From contig UQXP01000007.1 in assembly GCA_900545055.1 (NCBI GenBank), positions 1 through 57,858 on the forward strand: DNA of 57,858 bases, read 5' to 3'. The position numbers were made by a program, and so were the translations under genes. The notes beneath the pieces were generated by a model. It saw nothing but the letters and a program-made list of their open reading frames with translations. It had not been told where the DNA came from and made no database searches. Below are positions 15,349-24,829 of this stretch, in pieces; positions within the stretch are counted from its first letter, which is position 1; each line of letters opens with the position of its first letter. The DNA comes from an uncultured Collinsella sp. (GTDB taxonomy: Bacteria > Actinomycetota > Coriobacteriia > Coriobacteriales > Coriobacteriaceae).

Positions 15349-16611
15349 TTAGAGGCCGTACACTTCGACCATAGCTTCGCCAATGCGATGGGGCACGCCG
15401 GTGACGAGTGCGTTGCCCATGCAGAAGGCTCGATGGCCGTCAGTCATGCCCGTATCGGTCCAGCCTTTCGGGAATCCCTGAAGCTGATCGAGCTCGTCGG
15501 GAACGAGACGGCGGAAACGGCCATCGGGACATTCGATGACGTGCTTGAAGCGGCTCGCTCCTGTGCCGCCTTCTCCTGTGAGGATGGTGCGGCTCGGCTT
15601 GTCGGTGGCATCCGGGAAGCTCATGGCTCCCTCGGAATACGTGTACGTAAAGCCTGTCTTTTTGTTAGTGCGCTCTTCGCGCTTGCTGCCCTTAAGGTAG
15701 CGCCAGTCGGGAAGCTTTTCGTCGGAGATGTAAAACTGCTCCGGGACATCAGCCTCGTCGACAAGCACGTCGCCAAGCACGTGACGCTCACTGTGATAGT
15801 CCTCGGCAAAGTCGCAGGTCAGAACATGACAGCCCTGCATGACGCCAGCATTCTTGAATTGAGAGGTCTTTTGGCCGACGCCAAAACGAGTTGAGTTCTC
15901 GTAGGGGTCGGGTAAAACGTCAAGCTCGGACATCTCGTCGGGATAGATGGCGGGGAAGGCTTTAGCCATGACGCCGTTGTGCATGCGATCAACGAGATCA
16001 ACCTTGCCAGCGCCCTTTTCGCAGAAGATATAAACACGTTTGCGACGCTGGGGGAAACCGTATTCGGCAGAGTTGACCACGCGCCATTCGACCGTGTAGT
16101 CGAGGTCGGCAAGACAGCTTAGGATGATGGCGAAGTCGCGACCGCGTTGAGACGCGGGCGACTTGAGCAAGCGGTCAACGTTCTCAAAGAGACCGAACTT
16201 GGGCTTTTTCATTTCGAGGAAATGATAGATGTCCCACCAGAGGACACCCTTCTTGCCCTCGATGCCGTGTGCCTGATTGAGGGGACGCGCGACAGAGTAG
16301 TCCTGGCAAGGGAAGCCACCAACGACCATTTGCACGTCGGGGATTTTAATTTCGCCGGCTTCAGCCTGCTCCAGGACCTTATTGATATCTTCGTTGACAA
16401 CGGAATCTTCGCCAAAGCGGTCCATGTAACAACGTGCCGCAAACTGACGCGCCTTGGTTCCGGGCGGTTCCCACTGGTTGGCCCAAATGGTGCGGAAGGG
16501 GCCGGCTGGTTTCATATAGAAATTGGGATAACGAGGGTCGGCATAGCCTTCGAGGCCCAGACGAAATCCGCCGACGCCAGCAAAAAGCTCGGCAATTTTG
16601 ACCTCTGACAT
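15349..16611 (-). CDS. C5-cytosine DNA methyltransferase (probable GATC-type, M.Sau3AI-like)
   Basis: 420 aa. All key C5-methyltransferase motifs are visible: motif I ELFAGVGGFRLGLEG (residues about 7-21), motif IV GGFPCQDYS with the catalytic Cys, motif VI FENVDRLL, motif VIII FPQRRKRVYIF, and motif X GNALVTGVPHRIG at the C-terminus. The adjacent divergent gene encodes a Sau3AI/MutH-type endonuclease. Sau3AI systems protect GATC by C5-methylation, so GATC is the predicted target; the recognition itself cannot be read from the protein. The start at MSEVKIAE is chosen because the extra upstream residues lie in AT-rich promoter DNA. Confidence 0.92.
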   Translation of the reverse strand: MSEVKIAELFAGVGGFRLGLEGYADPRYPNFYMKPAGPFRTIWANQWEPPGTKARQFAARCYMDRFGEDSVVNEDINKVLEQAEAGEIKIPDVQMVVGGFPCQDYSVARPLNQAHGIEGKKGVLWWDIYHFLEMKKPKFGLFENVDRLLKSPASQRGRDFAIILSCLADLDYTVEWRVVNSAEYGFPQRRKRVYIFCEKGAGKVDLVDRMHNGVMAKAFPAIYPDEMSELDVLPDPYENSTRFGVGQKTSQFKNAGVMQGCHVLTCDFAEDYHSERHVLGDVLVDEADVPEQFYISDEKLPDWRYLKGSKREERTNKKTGFTYTYSEGAMSFPDATDKPSRTILTGEGGTGASRFKHVIECPDGRFRRLVPDELDQLQGFPKGWTDTGMTDGHRAFCMGNALVTGVPHRIGEAMVEVYGL

Positions 16612-16776
16612 GTTATTCCAATCGATATAACGAACGTTTATAAACTCAACAACGATAACCGATCTGGGAAAAAAGATCAACCCTTGATTTTATCACTCTG
16701 AGAATGCTCATCATTGGTGTGCAAGTTTGTGTAATGGACTACCATGGAAAACTGATTGCGAGTTTCGGAGGTACCC
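16612..16776. promoter_or_regulatory. Divergent promoter region of the restriction-modification pair
   Basis: 165 bp of AT-rich DNA between the start codons of methyltransferase and endonuclease. A minus-strand promoter TTGTTG-16-TTATAT lies just before the methyltransferase gene. Two GATC sites (16661-16664 and 16675-16678) sit 14 bp apart upstream of it. If GATC is the methylation target, these could let methylation state tune expression. No controller protein gene is present. Confidence 0.5.
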
Positions 16777-18282
16777 ATGTCCAAGAAGCACCTCGATTTC
16801 AAGCGTATGCTTGACGATACTGATTTTTCTGACCCCTCAAGCATCGAGCGGTATGCTGCCAATCTCGACGGGATGACGTTTCGCGATATTCTTGAGCTTG
16901 GCATTGCGCCGGAGGGGGAGAGCGCGCCCAAGGACTTTGGCTCCAAAAAGTACAAGGGCGGTATGGGGACCCTGATCGAGGAGCGTTACTTTGGCTACAA
17001 GGCCAACAGCGACGACCGGCCGGACTTTCCCGAGGCGGGTGTCGAGCTCAAGGCAACGTGTTTTGACGTACTTAAAGACGGTCGTAAATCTGCCGGTGAA
17101 CGTCTTGTCCTGACCATGATTCCTTACGACCGTCCCGTTTCGCTCGACTATGACAATTCGCACCTCAAGACCAAGCTCAGCAATATCCTGTTGATTTACT
17201 ACGGCCGCGATCGTTCCATCGATAAATACGATCAACGCATTGAGCGTGCGGTCATGGTTCGTCTGCCCGAAGAGGATATGAAGATCATCCGCGCTGACTA
17301 CGAGAAAATCATTTCGTACATTCAGGATGGTCGCGCAGACGAGCTGTCGGAGGGCATGACCACCTACTTGGGCGCCTGCACAAAGGGCGCAACCGAAGCG
17401 ACAATGTGGGTCGACCAGTACTACGAGTACTTCAATACCGATACGGGCGAGATCGAACGCCGTCGCGCGAAGCGTCGCGCCTTTTCTCTCAAACGCTCGT
17501 ACATGGACTATGTGCTTCACGCCTATGTTCTCGGCGCCCCGCGTATCGGCGAGAGCATCGTTCGAGGCGACGACGAGTCCATTGATTTCGAAAGTTACGT
17601 AACTGGACTTATCGAGCAACACTATGGCGAAACTGATCACCAGATTGCGGAGCAATACGGGTTGGAGTACACGGGCAATAAAGCGCAGTGGACAACGCTC
17701 GTCTATCGTATGCTCGGAATCAAAAACAATGCTGCCGAGGAATTCGTCAAGGCAGGCATTTCCGTCCGAACCGTTCGAGTTAACAACAGGGGGCACATCG
17801 AACAGGCTATGTCGTTCCCACCGTTTGAGTTCAAGCGTTTGATTGAAGAAGACTGGGAGACGTCGCCTCTTCATGCGTGCCTTGAGACCAATCGCTTTTT
17901 CTTCGTTGTGTTCCGTGAGGACCACGATGGCGTGCTGCGTCTCGACCGTTGTTTGTTCTGGGCGATGGGAGAAAACGAAATCGAAGGTCCTGCGAAAGCT
18001 TGTTGGGATGAGACGCGAAAGGTGATACGTGAGGGCGTTGAGCTCAATCCGTATCGGGATGCGAGCGGAAAGCTCAAAGTGACTAACAATCTGCCCGGTA
18101 TGGCGGACAACCCAATTGTTCACGTTCGCCCGCATACGTCAAAAGCGGCTTACAGGTTTGCCGATGGAACAGAGATCGGTGACATCGCAAGGAATGCTTA
18201 CGAACTGCCCGACGGGCGCTGGATGACGAAGCAATCGTTCTGGTTCAACAAGGGCTACCTGGAGCACATTCTGGGGCTGTAG
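16777..18282 (+). CDS. Sau3AI/MutH-family type II restriction endonuclease
   Basis: 501 aa, close to the 489 aa of Sau3AI. The N-terminal catalytic domain has GTLIEERYFGYKANS followed by RPDFPEAGVELKAT. The D, E and K are spaced D-x6-E-x-K, as in the MutH/Sau3AI active site. The long C-terminal half would correspond to the second, non-catalytic MutH-like domain that Sau3AI uses for allosteric DNA binding. With the divergent C5-methyltransferase it forms a complete system, predicted to cut unmethylated GATC. CGGAGG lies 7 nt before the ATG at 16777. Confidence 0.88.
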   Translation: MSKKHLDFKRMLDDTDFSDPSSIERYAANLDGMTFRDILELGIAPEGESAPKDFGSKKYKGGMGTLIEERYFGYKANSDDRPDFPEAGVELKATCFDVLKDGRKSAGERLVLTMIPYDRPVSLDYDNSHLKTKLSNILLIYYGRDRSIDKYDQRIERAVMVRLPEEDMKIIRADYEKIISYIQDGRADELSEGMTTYLGACTKGATEATMWVDQYYEYFNTDTGEIERRRAKRRAFSLKRSYMDYVLHAYVLGAPRIGESIVRGDDESIDFESYVTGLIEQHYGETDHQIAEQYGLEYTGNKAQWTTLVYRMLGIKNNAAEEFVKAGISVRTVRVNNRGHIEQAMSFPPFEFKRLIEEDWETSPLHACLETNRFFFVVFREDHDGVLRLDRCLFWAMGENEIEGPAKACWDETRKVIREGVELNPYRDASGKLKVTNNLPGMADNPIVHVRPHTSKAAYRFADGTEIGDIARNAYELPDGRWMTKQSFWFNKGYLEHILGL

Positions 18283-18338
18283 CGTTTTGGGATTGTTTAA
18301 CGATCGAGCTCCTGCTCCTCAATGCCTCGATGTCATCT

Positions 18339-19025
18339 CTACAAATAAATCCCCTCACCGAGCTGCTTGTGGAACTCGGCGTGATGGCCGCGTGCCCAGG
18401 TAAAGAGCGCCTGGTCAAAGTCGGTGCGCGTGGCCGGGACGCCAAAGACGCCGGCAACTTCGACGCGTACAAACTCCAGTGCCGGCAGCTTGTTGATGGC
18501 AGTGAGGGCAAACGGGGACGAGGGCTCCTCGAACAGATAGCGGCTGCCTTGCAGCGCGTCGCAACTGGTGCACGTGTTGCCGAGCGACGGGGCTTTGGAG
18601 GCTCGCGCGCCTACGGGCTTGTAGCCGCAGCGCTTAGAAAGATAGTCGCGGATCTCGCCCGGCACGCAGCCAAGAGCGGGCACGATGGCGAGTGCGTTGG
18701 CGTTGGCCGTGTCGATGGTAATGTGCCCGGCTTCGTTGGGCGCGTGCGCGATGGCGATGCCCTTGTCGTCATCGGTTCGATAGGGAATGCCGAAGGCCGC
18801 GACCGAGGTCTCTTTGTGACACTTCCAGCACTCGCGCTTGCCCAGTACTAGATATATATACGGCGCTGAGGGGTCGGATCGGTCAACACCGGGCAGCCAC
18901 TCGGCAAAGGGCTCGGGGTTGACGCCGCTGGGTACATACCAGATCTTCTTGGTCCGGTCCCATTTGGCGCCCAGCGCCTTGGCTTCTTCTTTGTGCGAAA
19001 AGGGGACATCGAGCTCGGTGCGCAT
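18339..19025 (-). CDS. DUF5710-domain protein
   Basis: 228 aa. The N-terminal 40 residues (VPFSHKEEAKALGAKWDRTK and the following IWYVPSG) match the DUF5710 module found fused to primases, nucleases and other DNA-related proteins. The rest has a CWKCHKET knuckle and a CTSC pair, which could bind zinc, and lacks other motifs I recognise. The start at MRTELDVPFS follows AAGGAG; the longer frame adds 12 residues. The stop lies 57 bp from the endonuclease stop (convergent). Role unknown. Confidence 0.75.
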   Translation of the reverse strand: MRTELDVPFSHKEEAKALGAKWDRTKKIWYVPSGVNPEPFAEWLPGVDRSDPSAPYIYLVLGKRECWKCHKETSVAAFGIPYRTDDDKGIAIAHAPNEAGHITIDTANANALAIVPALGCVPGEIRDYLSKRCGYKPVGARASKAPSLGNTCTSCDALQGSRYLFEEPSSPFALTAINKLPALEFVRVEVAGVFGVPATRTDFDQALFTWARGHHAEFHKQLGEGIYL

Positions 19026-19313
19026 GGCGGCTCCTTGGTGCTGCAGGTGCGAGTGGCTCAAGGATACCGCAGGGCGCAGACATCGCGGCGTTTTGTTGAG
19101 AAGTTGCGGCGCGGACTGCTTGGTTACGCCGTTAGATAAATTGGCAAGTAGATGGTCGGCTTTTGACCAGTTGGGCGGTTGGAGCAGCTTGCGGCGCAGT
19201 TTTGTGTCTGGCTATTGTTGGTGTTGGGGTATTGAATTTGTTTGGCAGCCATTTGTCAGGTGAATTGGTGTTACGTTGCGATGACGGTTGGAGCTGCCAG
19301 TGGATTTGGCGAC

Positions 19314-19351
19314 ATAAAACAAAACAGCCCAGAGGACATAGCCTCTGAGCT
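19314..19351 (-). terminator. Terminator after tRNA-Val
   Basis: AGCTCAGAGG pairs with CCTCTGGGCT (one G-T pair), followed on the minus strand by TGTTTTGTTTTA. It lies 10 bp after the CCA end of the tRNA. Confidence 0.85.
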
Positions 19352-19360
19352 GCGAACATT

Positions 19361-19435
19361 TGGTGGGCGTTAGAAGATTTGAACTTCTGACCTCTTCCGT
19401 GTCAGGGAAGCGCTCTCCCCCTGAGCTAAACGCCC
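19361..19435 (-). tRNA. tRNA-Val (anticodon GAC)
   Basis: 75 nt including an encoded CCA. The acceptor stem GGGCGTT/AACGCCC is fully paired. The anticodon arm CTTCC-CTGACAC-GGAAG gives GAC. The T-arm AGAAG-TTCAAAT-CTTCT is complete. It marks the right end of the accessory stretch, but no duplicated tRNA tail was found nearby, so integration here is not shown. Confidence 0.97.
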
Positions 19436-19464
19436 GATCAAGGGTGCGCAAGCGCGCAAGGGAT

Positions 19465-19493
19465 AATATAACGGAGCCTGAACTCGGTGGCAA
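19465..19493 (-). promoter_or_regulatory. Promoter of tRNA-Val
   Basis: On the minus strand TTGCCA, 17 bp, TATATT, ending about 30 bp before the tRNA. Good sigma-70-type match. Confidence 0.7.
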
Positions 19494-19724
19494 GAACATT
19501 TTTAAAAATCGCTTACATTGTGGAATTCGGGGGCTTTGTCATATCCATTTCAAAAGAGCCTGCTGCCGCGATTTGACTGTCGCATAATGCAAGGCCATTG
19601 CGGTATCGAGCTATGGAAAGACGTCTACGGAATTGTCCTACCGATAAGCGGACAAGCCTTCGGCTGGTGCCTTCGCCGTGGTAAGGTAAGCCGAATTGTT
19701 TCCAGGCTGCTTCGAGGGAACGGA

Positions 19725-20747
19725 ATGAGCAAAGAGCGTGTCGAGCAGGTCGAAGGCGCAGGGGCTTCGGTGCCGATGACCGATATATCGAACATTGATG
19801 TGCCCGAGGGCACCGATGAGCTCAGCCGTAGCACCCGCCGCGCTTGGCGCGAGCGCCTGAACAGCGCTTCGACGCGCAAGATGATCACGGGCGTCTTGGC
19901 TACGTTGGTGGGCGGTTCGTTTTGGGGCTTCTCGGGCACCAGCGCGAGCTTTCTGTTCGATACCTACCACGTCGACACCTTGTGGCTTATGAGCGTGCGT
20001 CAGATTCTCGCCGGTCTACTCTTTATGGCCGTGGTTGTTACGCGCGACCGCGAGCGCCTGATTAAGCTCTGGACCACACCCGCCGATCGCAAGCAGCTGC
20101 TGCTCTTTACCGCCTTTGGTCTGCTGTTCAACCAGTTTTGTTATCTTTCGGCCGTGCGCCTGACCAATGCCGGAACCGCGACGGTGCTCCAATGCCTGCA
20201 ACTGGTCATCATTATGGGCTACACCTGCGTGATCGACCATCGCATGCCTCGCGTGCGTGAGGCCGTTGGCATTGGGTTGGCCCTGGGCGGCACCTTTTTA
20301 ATCGCTACCGGCGGCGACCCTACCAGTCTGAGCATATCGCCGCTTGGCCTGGTCGCAGGCCTTATGTGTGCGGTCAGCGCCACGTGTATGGCGGTGATTC
20401 CCGCCAAGATCCTGCCCGAATACGGCAGCCCCATCGTCACGGGCTCGGCAATGCTCACGGCGGGCGTGGTCTCGTGCGTCTTCGTGCAGCCTTGGGCGCA
20501 TATGCCGGCACTCGACGCTGCCGGCGTCGAGGCGCTCGCGGTATTCGTGGTTATCGGCTCGTTTTTTGCTTACATGCTCTATATGCAGGGCGTTAAGGAC
20601 ATCGGCTCGGTGCGTGCGAGCCTCATCGGAACTGTGGAGCCGGTTTCGGCGACCATCACCAGCGCCGTTATGCTGGGCACGGTGTTTTTGCCGACCGACC
20701 TTATCGGCTTTGCCATGATCATCGTGATGATGTTCCTCACGGTGTAG
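19725..20747 (+). CDS. EamA/DMT-family transporter
   Basis: 340 aa integral membrane protein with about ten hydrophobic segments in two EamA halves (first starting ITGVLATLVGGSFWGFSG, second near ISPLGLVAGLMCAVSATCMA). An acidic, hydrophilic N-terminal extension of about 45 residues precedes the first membrane segment. Members export or import small metabolites; the substrate cannot be told. The start at 19725 follows GAGGGAACGGA; the open frame runs 69 codons further upstream but without a ribosome site. The 289 bp between tRNA-Val and this gene hold only the tRNA promoter and nothing else recognised. Confidence 0.85.
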   Translation: MSKERVEQVEGAGASVPMTDISNIDVPEGTDELSRSTRRAWRERLNSASTRKMITGVLATLVGGSFWGFSGTSASFLFDTYHVDTLWLMSVRQILAGLLFMAVVVTRDRERLIKLWTTPADRKQLLLFTAFGLLFNQFCYLSAVRLTNAGTATVLQCLQLVIIMGYTCVIDHRMPRVREAVGIGLALGGTFLIATGGDPTSLSISPLGLVAGLMCAVSATCMAVIPAKILPEYGSPIVTGSAMLTAGVVSCVFVQPWAHMPALDAAGVEALAVFVVIGSFFAYMLYMQGVKDIGSVRASLIGTVEPVSATITSAVMLGTVFLPTDLIGFAMIIVMMFLTV

Positions 20748-20896
20748 CTGGCGCCGCCGCCAAGACAGAAAAGGTATTGTGCCGCATTTTCGCCAATTGA
20801 CGTCCGTGTCTGGAGTTTAGCTGTCGATGCTCAAAATGCCATAAACTAGTAACGTTATGGATTTTTTCATTGCGACTCAATTGCGAGGATTTCTTT

Positions 20897-23209
20897 ATGG
20901 CTGGTAATCACTTTAAGGGCAGCGATAGCGGCCGTCCTGCAGTTCCGCCGCGTCCGAACGGGGCTGGTAAGGCCGGCACGCCGGGCGGCGCTGGACAGGG
21001 CGGTTCCAGTAAGCGCGTGTCCCCGGGCGAGACGGCGATGTTTACCGCTCTGTACGAGCAGTCTCAAAAGGCAAAAAAGACCGGCCGTGCAAGAGGGAAT
21101 GTCTTTGCGGGCGGTGCAACCTCCGCGTCGCAGCCGAGCGGGGCTCCTTCGGTACCTGCGAACAACGCAGGTGCTGCCAACGCCGCAAATGCCGCCGGCA
21201 ACGTTAATGCCGGCAAGGCCGCCAACAATACTCCCTCTGCCGGTGGCGCGGGGCTTACGGGTAACCTTGGCACGATTTACACCGGTGCCTCCGAGACTGG
21301 CACGTTCGCCCGCCTGGATGATAGCGGTGCCGAGTTTGCGGGCTCGGGTTCCAAGGAAGATTATTACGATTTTGGCTTGAACTACGGTAGCGACGCTTCG
21401 TCGAGTTCGACCTCTGACGGTCTGGTCCGTCATCGCCATCGCAAGGGCGAACGCAAAAAGCGTCACACCGGCGCCATTATTGCCGCTGTAGTTGCGGTGC
21501 TTCTCGTTGCGCTTGGCGCAAGCGGCTTTATGCTGCTTAACTCGGCAAAGACCGTAAAGAGTGAAGCGAAGGAGGCCGTCGAGATTGTCGGTGGCCTTAA
21601 GGACAAGGTCACGTCGGGCGATTTTTCGACGCTGCCTGACGACGCGAAGAAGATTGATGAGCTTTGCGACAGCATGAAGGCGGAGACCTCGAGCCCGCTG
21701 TGGACGGCGGCTTCGTTTATCCCGGTGTATGGCAGCGACATCAATGCGGCCCGCACCATGATCGACGCCCTGTCCGATGTCTCGAGCAATGCGCTGGTTC
21801 CCATGGCCGATAACCTTTCGCAGGCCACGCCCGGCAAGCTGTTTCAGGACGGCATGATTAACGTGTCCGCGCTGCAGGCGGTCGCCGATTCGCTTTCCAG
21901 CAGCTCGAAGGTGTTCAAGAGCGCCAACGAGAAGATCCAGGGCATTGGCGATACTCATATTTCCCAGGTGACCGAGCTGGTCGATAAGGCCAAGGACGGC
22001 TTTGCCACCCTCAACGGCGCGGTTGACGCGGCGGAGAAGGTCGCCCCCGTCCTTCCCCAGATGCTCGGCGCCAACGGCCAGACGCGCAACTACCTTATGT
22101 ACGCCATGAACAACGTCGAGATTCGTGCCTGCGGCGGCTTTGGCGGTTCGCAGGGCCTGATTTCGGTCACCGACGGCCAGATGTCGATTGGCGAGTTTGT
22201 TCCATGTATTGCGCTTGGCAAAGACGAGGCGGTTGAGAGCGTCGACGAAGAGGACGAGGCACTGTTTGGCGACCACAGTAACCTGTACAACTCTGGTAAC
22301 GCGTATTCGCCCGATTGGCCCCGCAACTCGCAGCGTGTCGCCGCGCTGTGGAAGTCCCAGTATGGGCAGGACGTTGACGGCGTCGTGGGTATCGACCCGG
22401 TGTTCCTGCAGTATCTGCTGGGCCTCGTCGGTAATGTCTCGCTGCCCGACGGAACGGTTGTCGACGGCACCAACGCCGCAAAGGTCCTCATGCACGATGT
22501 GTACTGGAACTATCCGGTCGAGGAGTCTGACGGCATCTTTGCATCCGTCGCCAGCGCTGCCTTCGACAAGATCCTTGGCGGTATCGGCGATGTCGATGTT
22601 ACGAAGCTTGTCAGCGCCGTTGAGCGCGGTGCCGAAGAGGGCCGCCTGATCGCGTGGATGAAAAACGATGACGAGCAGAACGCTATCAAGCAGATGAACA
22701 TCGACGCCTCGCTGCCCGATCCGGATGACCCGAGTGAAGATCCCGTTGCTGGTGTCTACTTTAACAACCTGAGCTTCTCCAAGCTCGACTGGTACCTGAA
22801 TGCCGATACGCAGATTGGCCAGGGCGTCAAGAACGGTGACGGCACGTGCTCGTATCGCATCACCGTTACCCTGACGAACATCATGACGCAGGAGGAGGCA
22901 GGCAAGCTGCCCGACTACGTCGCGGCGAGCGCACCCGATGCAGCGCGCGACGACGAGCGTCTGAATGTCTCGTTGTTTGCACCGACGGGCGGCAACATTA
23001 CTGATCTGACCGTCGAGGGCACCCAGTTTGGTCTTGGCGCCGCTACGTGGCATAGAATCCCCTTCTATTCGGGCACCGTTGACCTGCATGCTGGCGAGAC
23101 GACGACGATCACATATACGCTGACCACGTCGGCCGAGGCGGGGGACAAGCCGCTTACGCTGCGTCAGACTCCTACATGCCAGGCGGCTCGCGACAGCGCG
23201 TCGGCGTAG
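20897..23209 (+). CDS. DUF4012-domain membrane-anchored protein
   Basis: 770 aa. A low-complexity Gly/Ala/Asn/Ser-rich N-terminal tail (residues about 1-185) is followed by a basic patch and one transmembrane helix (IIAAVVAVLLVALGASGFML, near residue 200). A large extracytoplasmic DUF4012 region follows (YLMYAMNNVEIRACGGFGGS, DGVVGIDPVFLQYLLGLVG). DUF4012 proteins occur in actinobacterial envelopes and capsule or wall-polymer loci, and some are related to LytR-type regions. Precise function is unknown. The start at 20897 is preceded by GAGGAT. It is followed 83 bp later by glmM, a wall-precursor gene. Confidence 0.82.
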   Translation: MAGNHFKGSDSGRPAVPPRPNGAGKAGTPGGAGQGGSSKRVSPGETAMFTALYEQSQKAKKTGRARGNVFAGGATSASQPSGAPSVPANNAGAANAANAAGNVNAGKAANNTPSAGGAGLTGNLGTIYTGASETGTFARLDDSGAEFAGSGSKEDYYDFGLNYGSDASSSSTSDGLVRHRHRKGERKKRHTGAIIAAVVAVLLVALGASGFMLLNSAKTVKSEAKEAVEIVGGLKDKVTSGDFSTLPDDAKKIDELCDSMKAETSSPLWTAASFIPVYGSDINAARTMIDALSDVSSNALVPMADNLSQATPGKLFQDGMINVSALQAVADSLSSSSKVFKSANEKIQGIGDTHISQVTELVDKAKDGFATLNGAVDAAEKVAPVLPQMLGANGQTRNYLMYAMNNVEIRACGGFGGSQGLISVTDGQMSIGEFVPCIALGKDEAVESVDEEDEALFGDHSNLYNSGNAYSPDWPRNSQRVAALWKSQYGQDVDGVVGIDPVFLQYLLGLVGNVSLPDGTVVDGTNAAKVLMHDVYWNYPVEESDGIFASVASAAFDKILGGIGDVDVTKLVSAVERGAEEGRLIAWMKNDDEQNAIKQMNIDASLPDPDDPSEDPVAGVYFNNLSFSKLDWYLNADTQIGQGVKNGDGTCSYRITVTLTNIMTQEEAGKLPDYVAASAPDAARDDERLNVSLFAPTGGNITDLTVEGTQFGLGAATWHRIPFYSGTVDLHAGETTTITYTLTTSAEAGDKPLTLRQTPTCQAARDSASA

Positions 23210-23292
23210 GATTTTTCTGGTAGCGCAGATAATCGAGTACCATTTTGGGGCGGACAGGCAATCTGTTCGCCCCTATTTTGTAAGGAGAGCGC

Positions 23293-24624
23293 ATGAAGTA
23301 CTTTGGCACCGACGGCTTTCGCGGTGAGGCCAACGTTGGGCTGACGGTAGAGCACGCTTATAAGATTGGCCGTTTTGTGGGCTGGTATTACGGCGCCAAC
23401 CGCGAGCGCAAGGCGCGCGTCATCGTGGGCAAGGACACACGTCGCTCGAGTTATATGTTCGAGGCGGCGCTGGTGAGTGGCCTGGTCGCGAGCGGTGCGG
23501 ACGCCTATATGCTGCACGTGATCCCCACGCCGGGCGTAGCGCATCAGACCGTGGAAGGCTGCTTCGATTGCGGCATCATGATCAGCGCGAGCCACAACCC
23601 GTTTTGCGATAACGGCATTAAGCTCGTCAACAGCGACGGTTTTAAGATGGACGAGGACGTACTGGAGCTCATCGAGGACTACATCGATGGCAAGAGCGAG
23701 GTGCCGCTGGCCACGGGCAACCACATCGGCGCCACGGTGGACTACATGCAGGGGCGCAACCGCTATATCGCCTCGCTCATTGCGAGTTCGAATTTTTCGC
23801 TACAGGGCGTCAAGATCGGTCTCGACTGCGCCAACGGCTCGGCGTCCTCGGTGGCCAAGCCGGTGTTCGACGCGCTGGGCGCCGACGTGCGCGTGATCAA
23901 CGCCGCGCCCGATGGCTTTAACATCAACGTCGACTGCGGCTCCACGCATATGGAGCGCCTGCAGCGCCACGTGGTGGAGCAAGGCCTGGACGTGGGTTTT
24001 GCCTATGACGGCGATGCCGACCGCTGCCTGGCCGTGGATGAGCGCGGTCGCGTGGTAGACGGCGACCAGATCCTGTACGTGTGCGGCGTGTATCTGAACA
24101 AGCACGGTCGCCTTTCGGGCGGTACCGTGGTGCCGACGATCGCCAGCAACTTTGGTCTGGTCAAGTCGCTGGAGCTTGCCGGACTGAGCGCCGTGACCAG
24201 CGGCGTGGGCGACCGTCACGTGTATGCCAAGATGCGCGAGGGCGGCTACAGCCTGGGCGGCGAGCAGACGGGCCATACGATCTTTGGCGATATCGAGCGC
24301 ACGGGCGACGGCATTATGACCTCGCTGCGCGTGATGGAAGTGATTCGTGCCGAGCGCGAGACGCTCTCGCAGCTCACGGCTCCGTGCAAGCTGCTGCCGC
24401 AGGCGCAGGTTGCCGTGCGCGTAGCGGATAAGGACGCCGCGCTCGAGAACATGGGCGTGCAGAACGCCATCGCCGAGGCCGAGACTGCGCTGGCAGGCGA
24501 GGGCCGCGTGCTCGTGCGCAAAAGTGGAACCGAGTCGGTGATTCGCGTTTTGGCCGAAGCGCCCGACCAAGCATCCGCCGATGCTGCCATGAAGCGCATC
24601 GCCAACGCGCTCGAGGCTCTGTAG
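23293..24624 (+). CDS. glmM: Phosphoglucosamine mutase
   Basis: 443 aa. It converts glucosamine-6-phosphate to glucosamine-1-phosphate on the way to UDP-GlcNAc. The N-terminus KYFGTDGFRGEAN is the GlmM signature. The phosphoserine loop is MISASHNPF (near residue 99), the metal loop is DGDADRCL, the sugar-binding loop is GGEQTGH, and the phosphate-binding loop is VRKSGTESVIR. AAGGAGAGCGC precedes the ATG. Length and motifs are those of GlmM rather than phosphomannomutase. Confidence 0.95.
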   Translation: MKYFGTDGFRGEANVGLTVEHAYKIGRFVGWYYGANRERKARVIVGKDTRRSSYMFEAALVSGLVASGADAYMLHVIPTPGVAHQTVEGCFDCGIMISASHNPFCDNGIKLVNSDGFKMDEDVLELIEDYIDGKSEVPLATGNHIGATVDYMQGRNRYIASLIASSNFSLQGVKIGLDCANGSASSVAKPVFDALGADVRVINAAPDGFNINVDCGSTHMERLQRHVVEQGLDVGFAYDGDADRCLAVDERGRVVDGDQILYVCGVYLNKHGRLSGGTVVPTIASNFGLVKSLELAGLSAVTSGVGDRHVYAKMREGGYSLGGEQTGHTIFGDIERTGDGIMTSLRVMEVIRAERETLSQLTAPCKLLPQAQVAVRVADKDAALENMGVQNAIAEAETALAGEGRVLVRKSGTESVIRVLAEAPDQASADAAMKRIANALEAL

Positions 24625-24728
24625 TTACGCGGTTTTACCAAACCGCGTAACTGCTCGACGCTGCAAACGCCCCTAAGCGGCAATCTGACGTTCAATTTCA
24701 AGGGCGCGACCAGAAGGTCAGCGCCCTT
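24623..24728 (+). terminator. Double hairpin after glmM
   Basis: A perfect 13-bp stem (24623-24635 with 24640-24652) overlaps the glmM stop codon and has no T-tract. A second stem, AAGGGCGC (24700-24707) with GCGCCCTT (24721-24728), is followed by TCATTT. It is flanked by TGACGT/ACGTCA, which can extend it. The second is the likely terminator. Confidence 0.7.
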
Positions 24729-24829
24729 TCATTTCACGTCACCTTGCTCGCTTAGGGTCGTTTTCGCTGACGTTGCCAAGACATTGGCGTCAACATAGTT
24801 GGCGTTGGCGATGGCGTGCTGGTCAGTCC

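Noticed and set aside
19361..19435. tRNA-Val as an integration site for the accessory stretch
   Set aside because: No duplicate of the tRNA 3' end was found toward 6.4 kb and no integrase gene is present.
20867..23089. Long minus-strand open frame (740 codons)
   Set aside because: It is antisense to the DUF4012 gene and reflects high GC and codon bias. No ribosome site or recognisable domain. The same applies to long antisense frames over recQ, pheT, pyk and the P-type ATPase gene.
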